DNA of 64,000 nucleotides. Origin: Alistipes sp. ZOR0009. Lineage in GTDB: Bacteria > Bacteroidota > Bacteroidia > Bacteroidales > ZOR0009. The stretch is from assembly GCF_000798815.1 (NCBI RefSeq), contig NZ_JTLD01000033.1, positions 1-64,000 on the forward strand, read 5' to 3'. Below, piece after piece: positions 59,991 to 64,000 of this stretch; the first letter of the stretch is position 1, and each line of letters opens with the position of its first letter. Both the position numbers and the translations under genes were made by a program. Below the pieces are notes generated by a model. That model did not search any database, was not told the origin of the DNA, and saw nothing but the letters and a program-made list of their open reading frames with translations.

Positions 59991-61415
59991 ATGAGATTTA
60001 CTCTTCTTCTAGTCGGATTACTTCTTTCCAGCAGCACCTTTGCGCAGGTTGACCGTAAGATTGTAGGAACCTGGATGGGCGAAATCGTTTCGGGCTCGCA
60101 ATCTTTTAGAATGGTGCTTCACCTAAAGGATGATGGTGGAACGCTATCGTGTACCCTCGATAGCCCCGATCAGGGGGCGCTGGGGCTACCTGTTAAGGGG
60201 GCAACGTTTGCTAATGGGCTGCTAAAGGTTGATGCATCGAACCTAAGCGCAGCCTACGAGGGGAAGCTACTTGCTGGAGACTCTACGGTTGTTGGTCGTT
60301 GGATGCAGGACGGGGTGGCTTTTCCGCTGAACCTATCGAAGCAGGAGAAGGCGGTAAAGCTTAATCGGCCACAGGAACCAGTTGCCCCATTTCCCTATAC
60401 CGTACAGCAGCTAACCGTAGATAATGCAGCTGGTGGCGCTGCGCTTTCGGCTACGTTGATAATTCCGAAGGGCGCTGGCACCTTTGCTGCCGTGGTGCTG
60501 CTATCCGATACGGGCCCTCACAATCGCGATGCCGAGGTGATGGGGCATAAGCCGTTTTGGGTGATGGCCGATTTCTTGGCTCGCAATGGTATTGCCTCCA
60601 TCCGATTCGACGAAAGGGGCGTGGGAAAATCGACCGGAAACTTTAAGGCTGCTACCACCAACGACTTTGCCTCCGATGCGCTAGCCGCGTTTCGGGTTCT
60701 TTACGCCAACCCAAAGGTTAACAAAAAGAAGGTAGGCCTTTTGGGGCATGGCGAGGGGGCTGTGGTAGCCGCGATGGTGGCTGGTGCCGAGCCTAAAGCT
60801 GCCTTTGTAACCCTGCTTAGCGGTATGGGAATAGTAGGGGAGGATATCCTGCTAAAGCAAGCTCGGGCAATTGCTCGGGCATCGGGAATGGCCGAAAGCG
60901 CCGCTGCCGAGGCCGAGGAGCTAAATCGGGAGATGTATAATATAGTAAAAACGGAACCAGATAATTCGCAAGCCATAACCCAGCTTACCGATATGGCTTG
61001 GACCGTTGCCAACGGCCAGCCTTCGCTATCGCGCGAGGAGCGGAGTGCGGTGGTAGACAACATATCAAAATCTTTTGCCACCCTGCTGCTACCTTGGTAC
61101 CGCGGCTTTCTGGTGCTAAATCCAGCCACCTACCTAGCAAAGGTTCGGGTGCCGGTGCTGGCGCTAAGCGGGGCAATGGATTTGGAGGTATCGGCCGACG
61201 AAAACCTGAAAGCCATAGAGGCTGCCTTGCGTGAGGGAGGAAATGCTACCTTTAAGGTGCTAAAAATTGACGAACTAAACCATCTTTTGCAGCACTGCAA
61301 AACGGGACTTCCCAACGAATATGGGGTTATCGAGGAGACAATATCTCCCGATGTGCTGCGCCTTGTAAAAGATTGGATCAAAAATGAGGTTGGACAGCCA
61401 GCACCAAAAAAATGA
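59991..61415 (+). CDS. Secreted alpha/beta-hydrolase fold protein lacking the nucleophile Ser
   Basis: 474 aa. Signal peptide 1-19 (SSTFAQ|VD). Residues about 22-130 are a beta-rich N-terminal domain (IVGTWMGEIVSGSQSFRMVLHL), as in several Bacteroidetes secreted hydrolases. The alpha/beta-hydrolase domain spans about 140-465, with VVLLSDTGPHNRD, RFDERGVGKSTG, and the elbow LLGHGEGAV. In this family the elbow is GHSxG; here codon 254 is GGC (Gly) instead of AGC or another Ser codon. The acid (SGAMDLEV, Asp397) and the His (LNHLLQH, His431) are kept. The gene overlaps fetA by four bases (ATGA) and is in its operon. It may be a non-catalytic binding protein, or the assignment of nucleophile may differ. 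Confidence 0.85.
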   Translation: MRFTLLLVGLLLSSSTFAQVDRKIVGTWMGEIVSGSQSFRMVLHLKDDGGTLSCTLDSPDQGALGLPVKGATFANGLLKVDASNLSAAYEGKLLAGDSTVVGRWMQDGVAFPLNLSKQEKAVKLNRPQEPVAPFPYTVQQLTVDNAAGGAALSATLIIPKGAGTFAAVVLLSDTGPHNRDAEVMGHKPFWVMADFLARNGIASIRFDERGVGKSTGNFKAATTNDFASDALAAFRVLYANPKVNKKKVGLLGHGEGAVVAAMVAGAEPKAAFVTLLSGMGIVGEDILLKQARAIARASGMAESAAAEAEELNREMYNIVKTEPDNSQAITQLTDMAWTVANGQPSLSREERSAVVDNISKSFATLLLPWYRGFLVLNPATYLAKVRVPVLALSGAMDLEVSADENLKAIEAALREGGNATFKVLKIDELNHLLQHCKTGLPNEYGVIEETISPDVLRLVKDWIKNEVGQPAPKK

Positions 61416-62032
61416 TACACGTAGAAAACCTATCGGTAAGCTTTGGGAGCGAGCAGGTGCTCCATAATATCTCCTTTGTGGCCCATCGGGGCCAAAAGGT
61501 GGCGCTTGCCGGCCCTTCGGGCAGCGGAAAATCCACCATTATAAACCTGCTAATGGGATTTGTGCACCCCTATGCCGGAAACGTTAGGGTGGCAGGGCTT
61601 ACCCTTAGCGAGCAAACCGTAAATCAGGTTCGGAGCCGCATTTCTTGGCTCCCACAGGAGCTGGCTTTTCGGCTCGATACCGTTCGCGAGCTCTTTTACC
61701 TTCCTTTTACCTACCGGATAAATCGGCACCTCTGCCCATCGGACGATGAGGTGCGGCGCCTATTCGACGAGCTGCTGCTCGATGTAGCGCTGCTGGATAA
61801 GCCGCTAGGCGAAATCTCGGGCGGACAAAAGCAGCGCATCGCCCTTGCTTCGGTGCTGCTCCTAAAAAGGGATATCCTGCTGCTCGACGAGCCTACCTCG
61901 GCGCTCGATGCCGAGTCGAGGGGAGCCATCATCGCTATGGTAAAGAGGCTAACGGATGTTACCGTGCTGGTATCCTCGCACGATGCCGAGTGGATGGATG
62001 CCGTGGATACGATAATCAATTTAAGGAGGTAA
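61412..62032 (+). CDS. fetA: ABC transporter ATPase, FetA (YbbL) type
   Basis: 206 aa. Walker A GPSGSGKST (about 33-41), Q-loop LPQELAFRL, signature EISGGQKQRIALASVLLL, Walker B DILLLDEPTSALDAES, and H-loop VSSHDAEWM. Pairing with an UPF0014-type permease immediately downstream (3 bases) identifies it as FetA, described in Escherichia coli as part of an iron exporter that aids resistance to oxidative stress. Substrate here is inferred. Overlaps the hydrolase gene by 4 bases. Confidence 0.85.
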   Translation: MIHVENLSVSFGSEQVLHNISFVAHRGQKVALAGPSGSGKSTIINLLMGFVHPYAGNVRVAGLTLSEQTVNQVRSRISWLPQELAFRLDTVRELFYLPFTYRINRHLCPSDDEVRRLFDELLLDVALLDKPLGEISGGQKQRIALASVLLLKRDILLLDEPTSALDAESRGAIIAMVKRLTDVTVLVSSHDAEWMDAVDTIINLRR

Positions 62033-62035
62033 AAA

Positions 62036-62815
62036 ATGGGAGTACAGGATATATCGTGGGTTGACCTTGGGCTAGGATACCTTTTGCTGGTGATTCCGCT
62101 GCTTGCCTTTCGGTACTACCAAACGGGGCTGGTGCGCAGTACGCTTATTGCCATTGCCCGAATGACCGTTCAGCTGCTGCTGGTAGGTGCCTACCTCGGC
62201 GTAATATTTCGATGGAATAGCGCATGGGTAAACATCCTGTGGGTAGTAGCTATGGTGGTGGTGGCAGCCTTTACCGTGGTTAGGCGAAGCGAGCTGAGCC
62301 GTAAACTATTTCTTGTTCCCGTGCTGATTGCCATTGCAGCCAGCGTTTTGCTGGTAGACGTCTACTTCCTAGGTGTTGTGGTGCGCCTCGACTTTCTTTT
62401 TGATGCCCGCTACTTTATTCCGATTACCGGAATGCTAATTGGAAACTGCCTATCCAACAATATTGTTGCGCTAAATACCTTTTACCATAGCCTTAGCAAG
62501 GAGCAAACCCTTTACCGATTTGCGCTGGCCAACGGCGCAACCCGTAACGAGGCGCTGGCAGGCTTTATGCGCGAGGCGCTTCGAAAATCGCTAAATCCCA
62601 CCATTGCTACCACGGCGGTGGTAGGCCTTATTTCCCTGCCGGGGATGATGACCGGGCAAATACTGGGAGGTTCTAACCCCGAGGTAGCCATAAAGTACCA
62701 AATAATGATTATGATTACCATTCTGGTATCTACCCTGCTAACGGTAATTCTTTCTATCCTTATCTGCAACCGCTTTGTTTTCGACGGCTTTGGTCGTTTA
62801 AGGACGGGAAAATAG
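62036..62815 (+). CDS. fetB: ABC transporter permease, FetB (YbbM/UPF0014) family
   Basis: 259 aa with about seven hydrophobic segments. Conserved stretches include RMTVQLLLVGAYLGVIF, YFIPITGMLIGNCLSNNIVALN, ALANGATRNEALAGFMREALRKSLNP and GLISLPGMMTGQILGG, all typical of UPF0014. With FetA it forms the membrane part of a putative metal or iron exporter. Last gene of a three-gene unit; a loose CCCTGC/GCAGGG stem follows the stop, then array 2. Confidence 0.9.
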   Translation: MGVQDISWVDLGLGYLLLVIPLLAFRYYQTGLVRSTLIAIARMTVQLLLVGAYLGVIFRWNSAWVNILWVVAMVVVAAFTVVRRSELSRKLFLVPVLIAIAASVLLVDVYFLGVVVRLDFLFDARYFIPITGMLIGNCLSNNIVALNTFYHSLSKEQTLYRFALANGATRNEALAGFMREALRKSLNPTIATTAVVGLISLPGMMTGQILGGSNPEVAIKYQIMIMITILVSTLLTVILSILICNRFVFDGFGRLRTGK

Positions 62816-62872
62816 GCAAACCCTGCTTGTAGCGCCCTCTGTGCAGGGGTAGACTCCCTTTTTAGGCTGATC

Positions 62873-63103
62873 TAAAGCGTTTCCCTCGCGTGGTTAGGAG
62901 TTTTTCTTGCAAGGAAAAGAGTTTTCCTCGCGAGGTTAGGAGTTTTCCTCGCAAGGAAAAGAGTTTTTCCTGTGAGGTTAAGAGTTTTCCTTGCAAGGAA
63001 AAGAGTTTTTGTCGCGAGGTTAGGAGTTTTCCTCGCAAGGAAAAGAGTTTTTCCCGTGAGGTTAAGAGTTTTCCTTGCAAGGTTAGGAGTTTTTGTCGCG
63101 AGG
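62873..63103. repeat. 21-bp tandem array 2 (11 units)
   Basis: Eleven head-to-tail units of exactly 21 bp. Consensus: a TTAGGAG or AAAAGAG start, then TTTTYCTYGCRAGG. TTAG- and AAAA-type units alternate up to the last two. Units 3 and 7 are identical, units 5 and 9 are identical, and 4 and 8 differ by one base, giving an 84-bp higher-order period. Many units hold CCTCGCGAGG or CCTTGCAAGG (10-bp palindromes), and AGGAAAA-GAG-TTTTCCT at 62912-62928 is a perfect hairpin. There are no spacers. Three frames stay open through it only because 21 is divisible by three. Confidence 0.96.
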
Positions 63104-63357
63104 TTATCTCTTAGCTCTTCAACATTTTCATTTAGCATTGGATGAATTCAAGGAGCTGTGTTTACCCTCTTTTTTTCGGAAAACAGAATTACACCTGCCT
63201 AAAGGTGGTTACGGGATGGCCAACGAGGCCGATGGTGTAGGCGAGGGCGGATAGCCGATGGCGCGGCTAGGCAAGCAACTTGGGTGGCGATACTAGGCCA
63301 AAAGGGATCTCCGCTGCGAGAAGCAATTCTTTGAGCGGCACTTTGCGATACCCGCAA
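63104..63357. other. GC-richer intergenic stretch
   Basis: About 250 bases without ORF or known RNA. A diverged start of a twelfth array unit (TTATCTCTTAGC) lies at 63104. Otherwise nothing recognised. Confidence 0.4.
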
Positions 63358-63392
63358 ATGAAAAAATCCCCAAAGCAAGGCTTCGGGGATTT
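63358..63392 (-). terminator. Terminator of the epimerase-like gene
   Basis: The minus strand reads AAATCCCC ... GGGGATTT followed by TTTTCATTT, 25 bases after the stop at 63417. Confidence 0.85.
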
Positions 63393-63416
63393 CGTATTTT
63401 AAGGTTTCAGTACTAT

Positions 63417-64000
63417 TTATTTGATAATATAGTCGTAGTGGATGATGTCGGTACCCACGGTATCGACGTTGATGTACTTAATCATGGCGGCGGCAACGTC
63501 GGTGGCCTTTACGGCACGGTACTTACGGAGCTTGCCTACCATCAGCAGGTTTAGCACACCCGATAGCGAGTGTCCAATCGATTCGGCTAGGCGATGCTCC
63601 TTGCGCTTGCCCAGCAGCAGCGAGGGGCGAAGCACTACCGTACGCCTAAAAGCTTCGGCGATGATGGCCTCCTCCATTTTTCCTTTGGTCTTAAGGTAAA
63701 AGTTGTTGGACTTACGCTGCGCCCCCACCGACGAAACGACGGCGATGTTCTTCACGCCGTTTTTGCGGGCGTGCTTGGCAATTTTTTTGGGGATGGTGTA
63801 GTCCACATACTTGAAGTTTTCCTGCGATTTGGCCTTCTTAATGGTGGTGCCGATGCAGATAAACAGATCGTCGCCAAACAGATGCTCGGCGGCGCTCTTG
63901 GGTTTCTCTAGCGTATTTTCGATAAACGTTATTTTTTGGCTCTCAACCGAGGGCTTTCGTCGGCCTATGGCCACAATTTCGGCGTAGCGTTCGTCTGCTA
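63417..64000 (-). CDS. NAD(P)-binding epimerase/oxidoreductase-like protein (5' part outside window)
   Basis: The frame runs through the right edge, so the N-terminus with the GxxGxxG dinucleotide motif is missing; at the edge it reads ADERYAEIVAIGRRKP, with no start codon needed. Visible parts are DDLFICIGTTIKKAKS, VDYTIPKKIAKHARKNGVKNIAVVSSVGA, FYLKTKGKMEEAI (the Tyr/Lys of atypical short-chain dehydrogenases, with YLKTKGK) and VVLRPSLLLGKR. This pattern is that of NAD(P)H-binding proteins like HTATIP2/FMP52. Substrate unknown. Codons are GC-rich. Confidence 0.82.
   Translation of the reverse strand, partial: ADERYAEIVAIGRRKPSVESQKITFIENTLEKPKSAAEHLFGDDLFICIGTTIKKAKSQENFKYVDYTIPKKIAKHARKNGVKNIAVVSSVGAQRKSNNFYLKTKGKMEEAIIAEAFRRTVVLRPSLLLGKRKEHRLAESIGHSLSGVLNLLMVGKLRKYRAVKATDVAAAMIKYINVDTVGTDIIHYDYIIK

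Noticed and set aside
18794-63103. CRISPR arrays
   Set aside because: Both arrays are head-to-tail without unique spacers and no cas gene is in the window.
62862-63138. Three overlapping open frames through array 2 on both strands
   Set aside because: All are by-products of a repeat length divisible by three; none has a promoter or ribosome site.

Overview
The window is chromosomal DNA of a member of the Bacteroidota, most likely order Bacteroidales. The evidence is four SusC/SusD outer-membrane pairs, a single-chain SecDF, a type III glutamine synthetase, a Porin_10 porin, DUF1573 and DUF4105 proteins, a PorE-type OmpA protein, and promoters of the Bacteroidetes form (TTG, 19 nt, TAnnTTTG) with almost no Shine-Dalgarno sites. 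I cannot place the genus. I see no transposase, phage gene, integrase, CRISPR array or plasmid function.

Layout. The 3' end of a 5S rRNA opens the window (1-27). 0-7 kb: porin and lytic transglycosylase (+), then a Nudix hydrolase/LolC-E permease pair and an aminotransferase/DUF1573 pair (-). 7.4-12.7 kb: secDF, then lolD, a TIGR02757 protein and trmN. 13-36 kb: an outer-membrane uptake region with SusCD1, an FN3-like protein, a 21-bp tandem array, SusCD2, SusCD3 plus lipoprotein, and SusCD4 plus lipoprotein. No glycosidase, peptidase or dedicated regulator lies among them, so substrates cannot be read from context. 36.8-45.7 kb: mutS, tRNA-Gly and tRNA-Leu, two unknown proteins, an ECF sigma factor, an O-methyltransferase with an M16 peptidase, two identical tRNA-Phe genes, and an M48 lipoprotein. 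45.7-54.1 kb: a PorE-like OmpA protein, a DUF4105 protein, a candidate small RNA, glnN, a CAP lipoprotein and ugd. 54.5-57.2 kb: rplM-rpsI-rpsB-tsf. 57.3-64 kb: gpmI, a secreted CAP protein, an alpha/beta-hydrolase whose nucleophile serine reads as glycine, fetA-fetB, a second 21-bp tandem array, and an epimerase-like gene cut by the right edge.

How the genes work together. Much of the window serves the cell envelope: protein export (secDF), lipoprotein sorting (lolD, a LolC/E permease), outer-membrane uptake (SusCD), peptidoglycan turnover (MltF-like) and surface-sugar precursors (ugd). The rest is housekeeping: translation, mismatch repair, glycolysis and ammonia assimilation.

The least ordinary signals are: (1) a promoter-to-signal-peptide cassette shared almost base for base by susC3 and susC4, and partly by susC2, with a 14-nt palindrome just inside each gene; (2) two sequence-unrelated tandem arrays that both use exact 21-bp units with alternating unit types; (3) a promoter-plus-terminator unit with no ORF antisense to the region upstream of glnN; (4) a secreted alpha/beta-hydrolase lacking its nucleophile; (5) a tRNA promoter embedded in the mutS terminator hairpin.
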